Assembly (NCBI GenBank): GCA_038244815.1
Contig: JBBRTB010000004.1
Span: 1-64,000 of the forward strand
Direction: 5' to 3'
DNA length: 64,000 nucleotides
Source of the DNA: DASVHS01 sp038244815
Lineage (GTDB): Bacteria; Acidobacteriota; Thermoanaerobaculia; Gp7-AA8
The notes under the pieces are model-generated. The model did not search any database. It was not told the origin of the DNA and saw only the letters and a program-made list of their open reading frames with translations. The position numbers were made by a program, and so were the translations under genes. This document shows positions 1-8,800 of this stretch, one piece after another (position 1 is the stretch's first letter; the number at the start of each line of letters is the position of its first letter).

Positions 1-193
1 CACTAGGAGTCTGCGCGGCAGAACGCTTTTCAAAAACGGCGCTACTCAGGTGCTTTCTGCCATGCAGGGCGGCATACAAGCGTGACCATCCGCCGATCGC
101 AGCACTCCGCGAAGCCGAGCATCAAACTGAAAAAATCGAGCCTCATATCGAATCGTAGAGCGCCGAATTTTTCTGCCGCGCAGACTCCTAGTG
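1..193. repeat. Inverted-repeat element at left edge (possible MITE)
   Basis: Bases 1-23 and 171-193 are perfect reverse complements of each other (23 bp). A second shorter match (CGGCGCT at 37-43 against 159-165) continues the pairing inward. The interior of about 147 bp has no convincing gene. The right arm overlaps the last His codon and the TAG stop of pitA. This could be a miniature inverted-repeat transposable element, a long hairpin terminator, or a fold-back at a contig end. The left flank is outside the window, so no target-site duplication can be tested. Confidence 0.6.
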
Positions 194-1180
194 TCCGCCG
201 AAGAGGCGCACGATCCAGTACGTGGCGGCACCGATCAGCCCGGCCATCGGAATGGTCAGCACCCATGCCCACACGATCCGCTGCGCCACGCCCCAACGAA
301 CGGCGGAGAGGCGCCGCACCGCCCCGACTCCGACGATGGCGCCGGTGATCGTATGCGTCGTCGACACCGGGATACCCAGCGAGCTGGCGATGAACAACGT
401 GATCGCACCCGCTGTTTCCGCGGCAAATCCGCCGACCGGCTGCAGGCGCGTGATCTTCGACCCCATCGTATGGATGATCCGCCATCCACCGCTGAGAGTC
501 CCCAGACTGATGGCGGTGTGCGCGGCGAGAATGACCCAGACCGGAATCGTGAACGTCTTCATGTAGCCGGCGGTGAACAGGATGCCGGAGATGATGCCCA
601 TCGTCTTCTGCGCGTCGTTGGTGCCGTGGCCGAAACTGTAGGCAGCAGCGGAGAGCAACTGGAGCTTGCGGAAGAGTCTGTCCACACGCCGCGGAGAGGA
701 GCGCCGGAAGATCCAGAGCGTAGCCACGGTGATGAAGAAGCCCAGGACTAGTCCCATCAATGGGGCGACGATGATGTAGACCAGGGTCTTGGTCCAGCCG
801 GACGGGATGATGACCAGGAAGCCGGCCTTGGCGATGGCGGCACCGGCATAGCCTCCGATGATGGCGTGGGAGGAGCTGGTGGGCAGACCGACGTACCAGG
901 TCAGAAGATCCCAGACGATCGCTCCGAGGAGACCGGCGAAGATGACCGCGAAGGTCACCTGGGTGATGTCGATCATCCCTTTGCCGAGCGTCTTGGCCAC
1001 GGCCGTTCCGAATGTGAACGCGGCCACGAAGTTGAAAAATGCGGCCCAGACCACGGCCTGTCCCGGCGAGAGCACGCGCGTCGACACGACCGTGGCGATG
1101 GAGTTCGCGGCGTCGTGAAATCCGTTGATGTAGTCGAAGATCAGCGCGACCGCGATCAGTCCGATGACGGCAAGCAGCAT
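188..1180 (-). CDS. pitA: PiT-family inorganic phosphate transporter
   Basis: Low-affinity phosphate permease of the inner membrane, 330 residues, a usual length for short PiT proteins. The two family signatures are visible: GFHDAANSIAT at residues 20-30 and GHGTNDAQKT near residue 185, with hydrophobic segments throughout. It follows the DUF47 gene by 5 nt. PiT-DUF47 pairing is common, and DUF47 proteins are thought to modulate the transporter. It is the last gene of the pstB-phoU-phoB-phoR cluster. Its stop codon lies inside the right arm of the inverted repeat at 171-193, so the element may have replaced the native 3' end. Confidence 0.95.
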   Translation of the reverse strand: MLLAVIGLIAVALIFDYINGFHDAANSIATVVSTRVLSPGQAVVWAAFFNFVAAFTFGTAVAKTLGKGMIDITQVTFAVIFAGLLGAIVWDLLTWYVGLPTSSSHAIIGGYAGAAIAKAGFLVIIPSGWTKTLVYIIVAPLMGLVLGFFITVATLWIFRRSSPRRVDRLFRKLQLLSAAAYSFGHGTNDAQKTMGIISGILFTAGYMKTFTIPVWVILAAHTAISLGTLSGGWRIIHTMGSKITRLQPVGGFAAETAGAITLFIASSLGIPVSTTHTITGAIVGVGAVRRLSAVRWGVAQRIVWAWVLTIPMAGLIGAATYWIVRLFGGH

Positions 1181-1185
1181 CCCGT

Positions 1186-1806
1186 TCAGCCGTGTTTCAC
1201 AACGACGTTTTCGAGGAGGTTGGCCACGTCGTCACAACGGTCGGTGGCCTGCTCGAGCAGGGAAAGGATCTCTTTCCACTTGATGACGGCGATGGGATCT
1301 CGCTCCTCGTCGAAGAGGCGTCCCAGGGCCTCTTTGTAGACCTTGTCCGCTTCGTTCTCGAGCCGGTTGATCTCGACCGTCTTATCGAGCACGCCCGACC
1401 GTTTCTCGAGAGCGACCAGAGCGAGGCGCAGAACGTCGAGCTGCTCGATGATCAATATCGTCAGCTCGCGCGCACCGAACCGCGTCCGGTCGATGCGATA
1501 GAGAGGAACGAGGCCGGCGGCCATGTCGATGGCATCCATCACGTCGTCGATGCGCGTGGCCAGCGAGTGGATGTCTTCACGATCGATGGGCGTGACGAAC
1601 GTCTTGTTCAGGCGCTGGATGATCTCGTGCGTCATGAAGTCGCACTTGTGCTCGACTTCCTTGATTTCCTGCCACTTCGCGGCGATCGGTTTCTCGGCAG
1701 CGAACATCTCGGCGAGCAGCAGGGCGCCGATCCTGACCTGGTCCGCCATAGAAATGAAGTCGTCGTAGAATTTTTCTTCCCGCGGGATGAGACGGAACCT
1801 CGCCAT
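1186..1806 (-). CDS. DUF47 / PhoU-like Pit accessory protein
   Basis: A 206-residue, mostly helical acidic protein. Its opening (RLIPREEKFYDDF) and the internal EVEHKCDFMTHEI segment are typical of the DUF47 family, which is distantly related to PhoU. It is expected to be cytoplasmic and to act with the PiT transporter encoded 5 nt downstream. A strong GGAGGTGA ribosome-binding site precedes the ATG, which supports this start. The gap to phoR upstream is 46 nt, so the gene is probably cotranscribed with the phosphate-sensing genes. Confidence 0.92.
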   Translation of the reverse strand: MARFRLIPREEKFYDDFISMADQVRIGALLLAEMFAAEKPIAAKWQEIKEVEHKCDFMTHEIIQRLNKTFVTPIDREDIHSLATRIDDVMDAIDMAAGLVPLYRIDRTRFGARELTILIIEQLDVLRLALVALEKRSGVLDKTVEINRLENEADKVYKEALGRLFDEERDPIAVIKWKEILSLLEQATDRCDDVANLLENVVVKHG

Positions 1807-1852
1807 TCGCAGTTCACCTCCGGGTGCGCGCGGATTCTATACGAAGGAACTT

Positions 1853-3217
1853 TTACATCGCCCGCCGTTCCGGGGATGGAACGGAAAAGGGCAGTCGGAC
1901 CTCGAAGGTGGCGCCCCCGCCCCGCCGGTTGAAGGCCCGGATCGTTCCGCCGTGAAGGGCGATGAGATGCTTGGCGATGGCCAGCCCCAGTCCGGCACCG
2001 GGCACCGAGCGGCTGCGATCGACGCGGTAGAAGCGGTTGAAGATCCGCTCCACGTCATCGGGAGGGATTCCCTCGCCCTGATCGGATACGCGCAGTACGG
2101 CTTCACCGTGTTCCGGCACGACCTCGATGAGCACTTCACCGCGGGCGTGCTTCGTGGCGTTGTCGAGGAGATTGGTGAGGACCTGCTGCACGCGCGAAGC
2201 GTCGGCAAAGGCGATCACGGGCTGACCACGAACGGCAAACGCTACCGCCGGAACGGCGCGGCGCCGGAATTCATCGACCACGTCGTTGGCGAGATTCAGG
2301 AGGTCGACGCCGTGCCGCTCCAGAACGAGCTGGCCGGACTCGATGTGATTCAACTCCGACAGGTCGCTGACCAGCCGGCGGATGCGCTCGAGCTGGCGGA
2401 GCATGATGGCGCGCAACTGCCGCTCCTGATCGGCACTGAGCTGCCCGTCGAAACTCTCGGCGGCAGTCTGCAGGCCGGCCAGCGGCGTGCGCACTTCGTG
2501 CGAGAAGTCGTCGAGGAAGTCCTTCTTCATCTGCTGCAGGCGCTCGATGTCGGTGATGTCGATGAACAGCGCCACGGCGGCGATATCGGAGGACGGTACC
2601 GGCACGACCCGGATCTCGATCTGCCGCTCGCCGCGCTCGGAGTTGGCGGTGACGCGGGTCGTCGATTCCTCGCCGCGCAGTGCGCGCTGAAACGCTTCGA
2701 CCAGCGAGTGCTTGCGAACGATCTCGAGATAGGGGCGGCCTTTCATGGTCTCGTCGAAGCCGAACATCTCTCCGATGCGGGGGTTCGTGAACACGACGCG
2801 GCCGTCGCGGTTGAGCGCCATCAGTCCTTCGCCGATCGCGCCGACGATCTTCTGCAGCGCGGCCGACTGCTGGCCGTACGACTCCTTCTGACGCAGGACG
2901 ATCTTGCGCAGCTCCTCCGCCGCGCGGGCCAGGTCGTCCAGCTCACCGTGAAACTCGCGGTCGGCGATCACCTGCCGATCGTCGCCCTGCGCCGCGGCTC
3001 GCGTTCTCTCGGTCAGTACGTCGAGGTCGGAGGCCCGCCGGAACACCCACACCGCCACCGCCGTCCAGGGCACGAGAAACGCCGCGAACACCAGGCCCGC
3101 GATCGTGACCACCTGGCCCGACGGTACGGTCAGCCGGTGCAGGGCATAGCCGAACGTGATCGCGACGGCAAGCGCGATCACGAGCGAAACGAGCAGGGTC
3201 ATGCGCAGCGGATGCAT
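1853..3217 (-). CDS. phoR: PhoR-like phosphate-sensing histidine kinase
   Basis: A 454-residue membrane sensor kinase. Two hydrophobic segments lie at about residues 8-28 and 38-60, followed by a linker, a PAS domain (about 115-220), HisKA with DFSHEVRTPLAGL (phospho-acceptor His near 240) and HATPase with NLLDNATKHA near 350, DQGEGIP and GAGLGLAIAKH. This layout matches PhoR-type kinases, which lack a large periplasmic sensor and respond through the Pst/PhoU complex. It starts 21 nt after the PhoB-like regulator, its evident partner. The name rests on architecture and position among phoB, phoU, pstB and pitA. Confidence 0.92.
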   Translation of the reverse strand: MHPLRMTLLVSLVIALAVAITFGYALHRLTVPSGQVVTIAGLVFAAFLVPWTAVAVWVFRRASDLDVLTERTRAAAQGDDRQVIADREFHGELDDLARAAEELRKIVLRQKESYGQQSAALQKIVGAIGEGLMALNRDGRVVFTNPRIGEMFGFDETMKGRPYLEIVRKHSLVEAFQRALRGEESTTRVTANSERGERQIEIRVVPVPSSDIAAVALFIDITDIERLQQMKKDFLDDFSHEVRTPLAGLQTAAESFDGQLSADQERQLRAIMLRQLERIRRLVSDLSELNHIESGQLVLERHGVDLLNLANDVVDEFRRRAVPAVAFAVRGQPVIAFADASRVQQVLTNLLDNATKHARGEVLIEVVPEHGEAVLRVSDQGEGIPPDDVERIFNRFYRVDRSRSVPGAGLGLAIAKHLIALHGGTIRAFNRRGGGATFEVRLPFSVPSPERRAM

Positions 3218-3238
3218 CGAAGCCTGAACTCGAACGTC

Positions 3239-3928
3239 TCACTCAAACCGGTACCCATACCCGATGACCGTGTGGATGCGGTCCTTCCCGATCTTCTTGC
3301 GCAGGTTTCTGATGTGCGCGTCGACCGTCCGCGTCTCCACATCGTCGGCCATCTGCCACACCTCGGACAGGATGCGATCGCGCGAGACCACTGCCGGGCG
3401 GTTCCGCACCAGCATCCACAGGAGCTCCAGCTCCTTTTTCGCGAGCTTGACCTCCTCGCCGCCGACGTAGACCCGCAGAGTGCGGCTGTCGATGCGCAGA
3501 CTGCCGTCGTCGTAGCCTGCTGTCTCGGGCTCGCTGTTTTTCGAACGGCGCAGGATGGCGCTCACGCGCGCCAGGAGCTCGCGAACGCTGAACGGCTTGA
3601 CGAGATAGTCGTCCGCCCCGAGCTCCAGGCCGGTGACCCGATCCTGCTCCGAGGCCCGCGCCGTGAGCATCAGAATGGGGAGGCGGGCCGTAACGGCCGA
3701 CCGCCGGACCTCCCGGCAGATGGTGAAGCCGTCGAGATCGGGCAGATTGAGGTCGAGGATCAGAAAATCGAACCCGCCGTGCTGCACCGCCACCAGCCCC
3801 TCGTGCCCGTTGTCGAACCCGGTCACCTTGTAGCCCTCGCGCTCGAGATTCAGCCGGATCGTGTACGAAAGGTCCGCGTCGTCCTCGATCAGAGCGACGC
3901 CGGGCACAGAACCGTTACGGGGCTTCAT
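3239..3928 (-). CDS. phoB: PhoB-like OmpR-family response regulator
   Basis: A 229-residue regulator with an N-terminal receiver (acidic pocket EDD, phospho-Asp in LILDLNLP near residue 56, KPFSVREL after the conserved Lys) and a C-terminal winged-helix domain (RTVDAHIRNLRKKIG) that binds DNA. It overlaps the end of phoU by 14 nt and precedes phoR, so it is very likely the phosphate-starvation regulator. Its predicted binding sites are the 11-bp-period repeats at 5470-5486, 8818-8844 and 18771-18787. The match between those sites and this protein is inference. Confidence 0.94.
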   Translation of the reverse strand: MKPRNGSVPGVALIEDDADLSYTIRLNLEREGYKVTGFDNGHEGLVAVQHGGFDFLILDLNLPDLDGFTICREVRRSAVTARLPILMLTARASEQDRVTGLELGADDYLVKPFSVRELLARVSAILRRSKNSEPETAGYDDGSLRIDSRTLRVYVGGEEVKLAKKELELLWMLVRNRPAVVSRDRILSEVWQMADDVETRTVDAHIRNLRKKIGKDRIHTVIGYGYRFE

Positions 3929-4574
3929 TGCTGTGTTTGATCACTTTACCCTCGGCGAGGTAAACGACCATTTCACAGATGTTGGTCGCCGCGTCCGCCA
4001 TCCGCTCGAAGTACTTCCCGACGAAGGTCAGACGGATGGCCCTGGAGATGTTCCGCGAGTCCTCGAGCATGTAGGTGAGCAACTCGCGGAAGGACTGTTC
4101 GGTGAGCATGTCCACTTCGTCGTCGCGGGCGATGACCTGGCGGGCCAGCGAGGCGTCGCGTTTCACGAACGCGTCCAGCGCCTGACGCACCATGTCCTGA
4201 GCCATCCGGGCCAGCCTGGGGATGTCGATGAGAGGCTTGAGCGTCGGCTCGCGATTCAACTCGACGGCACGCTCGCAGACATCGACAGCCAGATCGGCGA
4301 TGCGCTCGAGCTCGGGCGTGATCTTCATGGCCGTGGTCACGAAACGGAGATCGACCGCCGCGGGCTGCATCTTGGCGATCAGCTCGACCGTGTGCTGATC
4401 GATTTCCAGTTCCATCTGGTCGATGGCGTCGTCGGCAGCAATGACGCGTTCGGCGACGCCGCTGTCGCGCTCGAGCAATGCGCGGATGGAGTCGCTGATG
4501 GCGTCCTCGACCATCGCGCCCATGCGCAGAAGCAGCTCTTTGAGATGCTCGATGTCCCGGTCAAAGTGGCGCAC
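3915..4574 (-). CDS. phoU: Phosphate transport system regulator PhoU
   Basis: A 219-residue all-helical protein made of two similar PhoU three-helix repeats. The metal-binding style motif ELERIADLAVDVCE is near residue 90 and its counterpart YFERMADAATNICEMV near 190. PhoU links the Pst transporter to the PhoR kinase and restrains phosphate uptake when phosphate is plentiful. The start ATG abuts and overlaps the pstB stop by one base, and the 3' end overlaps phoB, so the three are a tight operon. Confidence 0.95.
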   Translation of the reverse strand: MRHFDRDIEHLKELLLRMGAMVEDAISDSIRALLERDSGVAERVIAADDAIDQMELEIDQHTVELIAKMQPAAVDLRFVTTAMKITPELERIADLAVDVCERAVELNREPTLKPLIDIPRLARMAQDMVRQALDAFVKRDASLARQVIARDDEVDMLTEQSFRELLTYMLEDSRNISRAIRLTFVGKYFERMADAATNICEMVVYLAEGKVIKHSNEAP

Positions 4575-5413
4575 TAGCCGAACCGTCCCGTAATGTAGTC
4601 CTCGGTCAACTTCTGTTTCGGATTCATGAAAATCGTGTTCGTTTCGTCGTACTCGACGAGCTTGCCGAGCATGAAGAAGCCGGTGCGGTCCGAGACCCGG
4701 GCGGCCTGCTGCATATTGTGCGTGACGATCACGATGGTGTAGTTCTCTTTCAGCTCGTAAACCAGCTCTTCGATCTTCTGCGTGGCGATCGGATCGAGTG
4801 CCGACGCCGGCTCGTCCATCAGCAGCACTTCCGGGTCGACCGCCAGAGCGCGGGCGATGCAGAGACGCTGTTGCTGACCCCCGGAAAGAGCGATGGCGCT
4901 CTCATGCAGACGGTCCTTCACTTCGTTCCAGAGCGCGGCGCGCGTCAGCGACTTCTCCACGATCTCGTCGAGCTGCCTCCGGTCACGCGTCCCGCCGATG
5001 CGCAATCCATACGCAACATTGTCGTAGATCGACTTCGGGAACGGATTCGATTTCTGGAACACCATCCCCACCCGCCGGCGCAGCGAGACGACGTCCACGC
5101 CCTGGCCGTACACATCCATCCCGTCGATGGCGATGTGACCTTCACCATGCGCACCGGGGATGATGTCGTTCATGCGGTTGATGGAGCGAAGAAAGGTCGA
5201 CTTGCCGCATCCGGACGGGCCGATCAGCGCCGTGACGCGATTCTGGGGGATGTCGAACGTGATGCCGTGCAGCACTTTCACCGCTCCGTAGTAGAAGTCG
5301 AAGTCGCGCACGGCCACCTTCGTGGTCGTCGGGGCGGCGGCGCTCTTCTCGGGCGGTCGTTCCCGTCTGGTCAAAAGCCGTTCATCCACATCCGTATCAG
5401 TCATCACCTGCAT
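4574..5413 (-). CDS. pstB: Phosphate ABC transporter ATPase PstB
   Basis: ATPase subunit of the high-affinity phosphate importer, 279 residues. Walker A is GPSGCGKSTFLRS near residue 68, the ABC signature LSGGQQQRL near 178 and Walker B LLMDEPASALD near 198. An N-terminal extension of about 30 residues (residues 1-30, charged) precedes the core and may mean a later start. The membrane and binding-protein partners pstA, pstC and pstS are about 9 kb away at 14512-17356, with the polyphosphate genes in between. A candidate PHO box lies 57 bp upstream. Confidence 0.96.
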   Translation of the reverse strand: MQVMTDTDVDERLLTRRERPPEKSAAAPTTTKVAVRDFDFYYGAVKVLHGITFDIPQNRVTALIGPSGCGKSTFLRSINRMNDIIPGAHGEGHIAIDGMDVYGQGVDVVSLRRRVGMVFQKSNPFPKSIYDNVAYGLRIGGTRDRRQLDEIVEKSLTRAALWNEVKDRLHESAIALSGGQQQRLCIARALAVDPEVLLMDEPASALDPIATQKIEELVYELKENYTIVIVTHNMQQAARVSDRTGFFMLGKLVEYDETNTIFMNPKQKLTEDYITGRFG

Positions 5414-5432
5414 GCCTGATTCCTGGCGGCGA

Positions 5433-5445
5433 CGGTAATTTACCG
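5433..5445. promoter_or_regulatory. Short palindrome in pstB/ppk1 divergent region
   Basis: CGGTAATTTACCG is a perfect inverted repeat (6-bp arms) 20 bp before the pstB start. It could be an operator or an AT-rich promoter core for pstB. Nothing else in the window identifies its binder. Confidence 0.3.
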
Positions 5446-5469
5446 CAGTTCCGGCAGCGCCAAGGGCGG

Positions 5470-5486
5470 GTGAATTCGGTGTAAAG
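5470..5486 (-). promoter_or_regulatory. Candidate PHO box between pstB and ppk1
   Basis: On the minus strand this reads CTTTACACCGAATTCAC, two TTYAC half-sites exactly 11 bp apart, the period of a PhoB dimer site. The same layout occurs at 8818-8844 and 18771-18787. It lies between pstB and the first ppk1 and could serve both. I see no convincing -10 at the expected distance toward pstB. Confidence 0.6.
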
Positions 5487-5527
5487 TCCCACGCCCGTTC
5501 CCATCCTCAACTATCCTTGACGGCCGC

Positions 5528-7795
5528 ATGAGCGAACCCGACTCAGCGCTGTCGGTATCGGAAACCGTTCCGGCCACCGCTCCCGTGGCCGCTGCACCCG
5601 TTGCCGTAGCGCGCGTACCGCCGATCTCGCTGCCGGCCGAACCGGTCCGGCTGTTCAACCGTGAATTCAGCTGGATCGATTTCAACCGGCGCGTGCTGGC
5701 GGAAGCCATCGACGAGAGCGTGCCGCTGCTCGAGCGCGTGAAGTTTCTGAGCATCGCTTCCACCAACCTCGACGAGTTCATGATGGTGCGCGTCGGTACC
5801 GTGCGCGAGCTCCTCGTCAGCGGGATCCAGGAGCGGAGCGCCGACGGACTGACGCCCAAACAGCAACTGCGGGGAATCCGTGAGCGTGTCACCAGCCTGC
5901 TCTCGGACATGTACCGCTGCCTCGACTCCCTCCTCGCGGCCCTCGACAAAGCCTCGATCCGCATCGAGACGTTCGAGAGCCTCGGCAAAAAGGAACAGGC
6001 AGCGCTCAAGGATCACTTCGAACGGCACATCGCGCCGATTCTCACCCCGCTCGCCGTCGACCCCGGGCATCCCTTCCCATTCCTGGCCAGCCGCGTGCTC
6101 AACCTCGCCGTCATGCTGGAGAGCGGTCGCGGCGACTCCCAGGTCGCCTTCATCAAAGTGCCGACGGTCCTGCCGCGGTTCATCCCGATCCCCGACGGAG
6201 GATTGCGCTTCATCCCCGTCGAGGCGCTGATCACGGTTCACCTCGGCGCGTTTTTTCCGGGCCTGACCGTCCGCACCGTGGTCCCCTTCCGCATGCTGCG
6301 CAACGCCGACATCACGCTGCCCGAGGATGAGGTGCAGGACCTGCTGAAATCGGTGGAGAGCGAGCTGCAGCGCCGCGAACGGAAGGAAGTGGTCTGGATC
6401 GAGATCGCCGCCGGCGCCGACGAGGCCATCCTCGCTCTGCTCTCGACCGCCGCGGGCATCACCTCCGACGACATCTTCTTCGCCGGCGGGCTGCCGAAAC
6501 TCGGCGACCTCTACGAGATCTACCGGTCCATCAACAAGCCTTCGCTCAAGGAACCTGCGTTCAATCCCCGCCTGCCATTGCAACTGGCCAGCTCGGAAGA
6601 CATCTTCTCCATCATCCGCAGCGGCGACGTCCTTCTGCACCGCCCCTACGACTCCTACACGGCCATCGTCGAGTTCGTGCAGACCGCCGCTCACGACCCC
6701 AGCGTTTTGGCGATCAAGCAGACGCTGTACCGCACCGACACCGGCTCACCGATCATCGAGGCTCTTGCCGAGGCGGCGCTGGCAGGCAAACAGGTGACGG
6801 CCATCGTCGAGTTGCAGGCCAGGTTCGACGAGTCGAAGAACATCGCCTGGGCGCGGCGCCTGGAAGAGGCGGGAGTGCAGGTCGTGTACGGGCTGGTCGG
6901 CATCAAGACGCATTCGAAGATCTGCCTGGTCATCCGGCGCGAGGGGGAACAGCTCCGCCGCTACCTGCACCTCTCCACAGGGAATTACAACGCCACGACG
7001 GCGCGGCTCTACACGGATCTCGATCTGCTGACGGCGGACGATACGTTCGGCGAGGACGCCTCGCAGTTCATGAATCTGCTGACCGGCTACAGCATCGCCA
7101 CGGTGCAGGACATTTTCGAGAGCAACGCTCCGGGATGGGAGTGGAAACACTTCTTCGTGGCCCCGATCAATTACCACCAGTGGGCGCTGCGGATGATCGA
7201 GCGGGAGACGAAGCACGCACGGGAGGGAAAGCCGGCACAGATCATCGCCAAGATGAACGCGCTCGTCGACCCCACGGTCATCGAGGCGCTGTACAAGGCC
7301 AGCGAAGCCGGCGTGAAGATCGACCTCATCGTTCGCGGGATCTGCTGTCTCGTCCCGGGCGTGAGCGGACTCAGCGACAACATCCGCGTGGTCTCGATCA
7401 TCGACCGCTTCCTCGAGCACACGCGAATCTTTCTCTTCCGCAACGGGGGCCAGACGGAGATCTACGCGTCCAGCGGAGACTGGATGCCGCGCAATTTCTT
7501 CCGGCGCGTCGAGCTGGTTTTCCCGATCCTGAACGAACGGTTGCGCGCCCGCATCGAGGACCAGATCCTGGCGACCTGCCTGGCCGACAACGTGAAAGCA
7601 TGGAAACTGCATTCTGACGGGACGTACAAGCGGCGCGGCGCCGGCGAGCCCCGCGTGCGCAGTCAGGAACGGTTCATCGAGATCGCCCGGGCCGAGGCGG
7701 TGCGGGTCGGACCGTACGAGGAATCGCTCGGCAAGTCGAGCTCGTATCGCCGCAAGGCGAAGCGACAGAAGAAAAAGGAGAAGAGCAGGAGCTGA
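5528..7795 (+). CDS. ppk1: Polyphosphate kinase 1 (first copy)
   Basis: A 755-residue Ppk1 that reversibly polymerises the gamma-phosphate of ATP into polyphosphate. The phospho-His motif is HLSTGNYN near residue 480 and the second conserved His is in FLEHTRIF near 630. N, H, C1 and C2 domains follow in the usual order. The first 35 residues are Ala/Val/Pro-rich and look like a disordered extension, and the C-terminus is Lys/Arg/Ser-rich. A TATCCT hexamer lies 10 nt before the ATG with no clear ribosome-binding site. The stop overlaps the next ATG (TGATG). A second full-length ppk1 lies 1.1 kb downstream. Confidence 0.97.
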   Translation: MSEPDSALSVSETVPATAPVAAAPVAVARVPPISLPAEPVRLFNREFSWIDFNRRVLAEAIDESVPLLERVKFLSIASTNLDEFMMVRVGTVRELLVSGIQERSADGLTPKQQLRGIRERVTSLLSDMYRCLDSLLAALDKASIRIETFESLGKKEQAALKDHFERHIAPILTPLAVDPGHPFPFLASRVLNLAVMLESGRGDSQVAFIKVPTVLPRFIPIPDGGLRFIPVEALITVHLGAFFPGLTVRTVVPFRMLRNADITLPEDEVQDLLKSVESELQRRERKEVVWIEIAAGADEAILALLSTAAGITSDDIFFAGGLPKLGDLYEIYRSINKPSLKEPAFNPRLPLQLASSEDIFSIIRSGDVLLHRPYDSYTAIVEFVQTAAHDPSVLAIKQTLYRTDTGSPIIEALAEAALAGKQVTAIVELQARFDESKNIAWARRLEEAGVQVVYGLVGIKTHSKICLVIRREGEQLRRYLHLSTGNYNATTARLYTDLDLLTADDTFGEDASQFMNLLTGYSIATVQDIFESNAPGWEWKHFFVAPINYHQWALRMIERETKHAREGKPAQIIAKMNALVDPTVIEALYKASEAGVKIDLIVRGICCLVPGVSGLSDNIRVVSIIDRFLEHTRIFLFRNGGQTEIYASSGDWMPRNFFRRVELVFPILNERLRARIEDQILATCLADNVKAWKLHSDGTYKRRGAGEPRVRSQERFIEIARAEAVRVGPYEESLGKSSSYRRKAKRQKKKEKSRS

Positions 7796-8112
7796 TGCAG
7801 CGGATCTCATCCGAGTTTGCGGATTTCGTACGGGAAATCGGTGTGCAGGCCTTCGATCGCCTGCACACGGAGGCCAGCACCATCGACGCTCCGTTGCGGC
7901 CTGTCCTTCGCGTCTGGAGCAAGCTATCGCACGATCAGAAGCACGAGCTGTTCGATGAACTGATCGCCGTGGTGCAGGCCGGCGAGAGCACGCCACCCGA
8001 GAGCCCGACGCCCCAGAGGGCACCGCTGCGGCGGTTCGACCCGGCCGAAGTCGAAGCGACCCTCCCGGCGAAGCCGAGCAAGAAAGCCGCCCCGAAGAAA
8101 AAGAAACGCTGA
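7795..8112 (+). CDS. Small protein with Lys-rich tail, coupled to ppk1
   Basis: A 105-residue protein of no family I recognise. Residues 1-60 look helical and amphipathic, a Pro-rich linker follows (about 62-85), and the end is strongly basic (KPSKKAAPKKKKR). The ATG overlaps the ppk1 stop, so translation is probably coupled and dosage tied to the kinase. Lys-rich tails bind polyphosphate in several known proteins, and the neighbour at 8188 also has one. A role as a polyphosphate-binding or granule protein is my inference. Confidence 0.75.
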   Translation: MQRISSEFADFVREIGVQAFDRLHTEASTIDAPLRPVLRVWSKLSHDQKHELFDELIAVVQAGESTPPESPTPQRAPLRRFDPAEVEATLPAKPSKKAAPKKKKR

Positions 8113-8187
8113 CGCGACGGGTTAGACTCTACACGTCCGACCGCCCCGGACGTGATACATCACGCGTTCCCAACACAAGGAGGAAAC

Positions 8188-8502
8188 TTGGTCAAGCGCA
8201 ACAGCGTCCCCGAGTACGCGCGCGAGCTCGTCACGCGCGGTCTCGATTCGCTTGCCGAACGGCTCGATGCCGCCCGCAAGAAGGCTCCCGGCTCGAAGCT
8301 GGCGAAGATGTGGAAGAACCTGTCGGAAGAGGAACGGCGCGAGGTCGGCGCGGGCATCGTCGCCGTGGCCACGGCCGCCGCGGCCGCGATTCCGATGACC
8401 ATGTCGGCGATCCGGAACCGGAAAGAGAAGGCCAAAGCGACGGAGCCTGCCGGCAAGAAGCAAAAGAAGGACAAGAAGAAGAAGAAACAGAAGAAGCACT
8501 GA
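8188..8502 (+). CDS. Small Lys-tailed protein between ppk1 copies
   Basis: A 104-residue protein starting at TTG 8188, chosen because AAGGAGG (8177-8183) lies 4 nt upstream. The in-frame ATG at 8152 has no such site. A helical N-terminal half is followed by an Ala/Val hydrophobic stretch (about residues 54-72), then a tail of mainly Lys and Gln (KKDKKKKKQKKH at the end). There is no recognised family. It resembles the 7795-8112 product in layout, but the two are not clearly homologous. Its position between two polyphosphate kinases suggests polyphosphate or granule association. Confidence 0.72.
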   Translation: MVKRNSVPEYARELVTRGLDSLAERLDAARKKAPGSKLAKMWKNLSEEERREVGAGIVAVATAAAAAIPMTMSAIRNRKEKAKATEPAGKKQKKDKKKKKQKKH

Positions 8503-8510
8503 TCGATCGA

Positions 8511-8762
8511 TCAGTGGTTCATGTCGACTTTCTCTTCCATATCGCCGACGAGCAGCGACACCGGGATGCGAAGATCCGGTCGTGCGGTCACCCACTCGCG
8601 AACGGTGTCGCGGACGGATTCGGAGGCGTACAGCCACTTCCCCTCCGTCGTTCGATACTCCCACGCGCGCAACTTTGCTTCGGAAATCGTGCCCGTCTGA
8701 CGCAACGTGCGGGCGTCGGGAGGACCTTGCCACTCGTACAGTCCGCGGATCCGTTTCGACAT
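8511..8762 (-). CDS. Hypothetical protein, possible Pho-regulon member
   Basis: An 83-residue soluble protein with no recognised domain. GLYEWQGPPDARTLRQT and the Trp/Tyr-containing KLRAWEYRT segment suggest a small alpha/beta fold. GAGGAG lies 6 nt before the ATG. About 55 bp upstream is the three-repeat PHO-like box at 8818-8844, with a CATAAT hexamer (8801-8806) 11 bp beyond it. This gene is therefore the best-placed target of that box, despite its unknown role. Confidence 0.6.
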   Translation of the reverse strand: MSKRIRGLYEWQGPPDARTLRQTGTISEAKLRAWEYRTTEGKWLYASESVRDTVREWVTARPDLRIPVSLLVGDMEEKVDMNH

Positions 8763-8800
8763 TCCGTGCTCCTCGTACCCTGGCGCTGACCGACGCGCGA

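Noticed and set aside
1787..3940. A 717-residue plus-strand frame
   Set aside because: Shadow of phoR and phoB; composition is typical of antisense frames in high-GC DNA.
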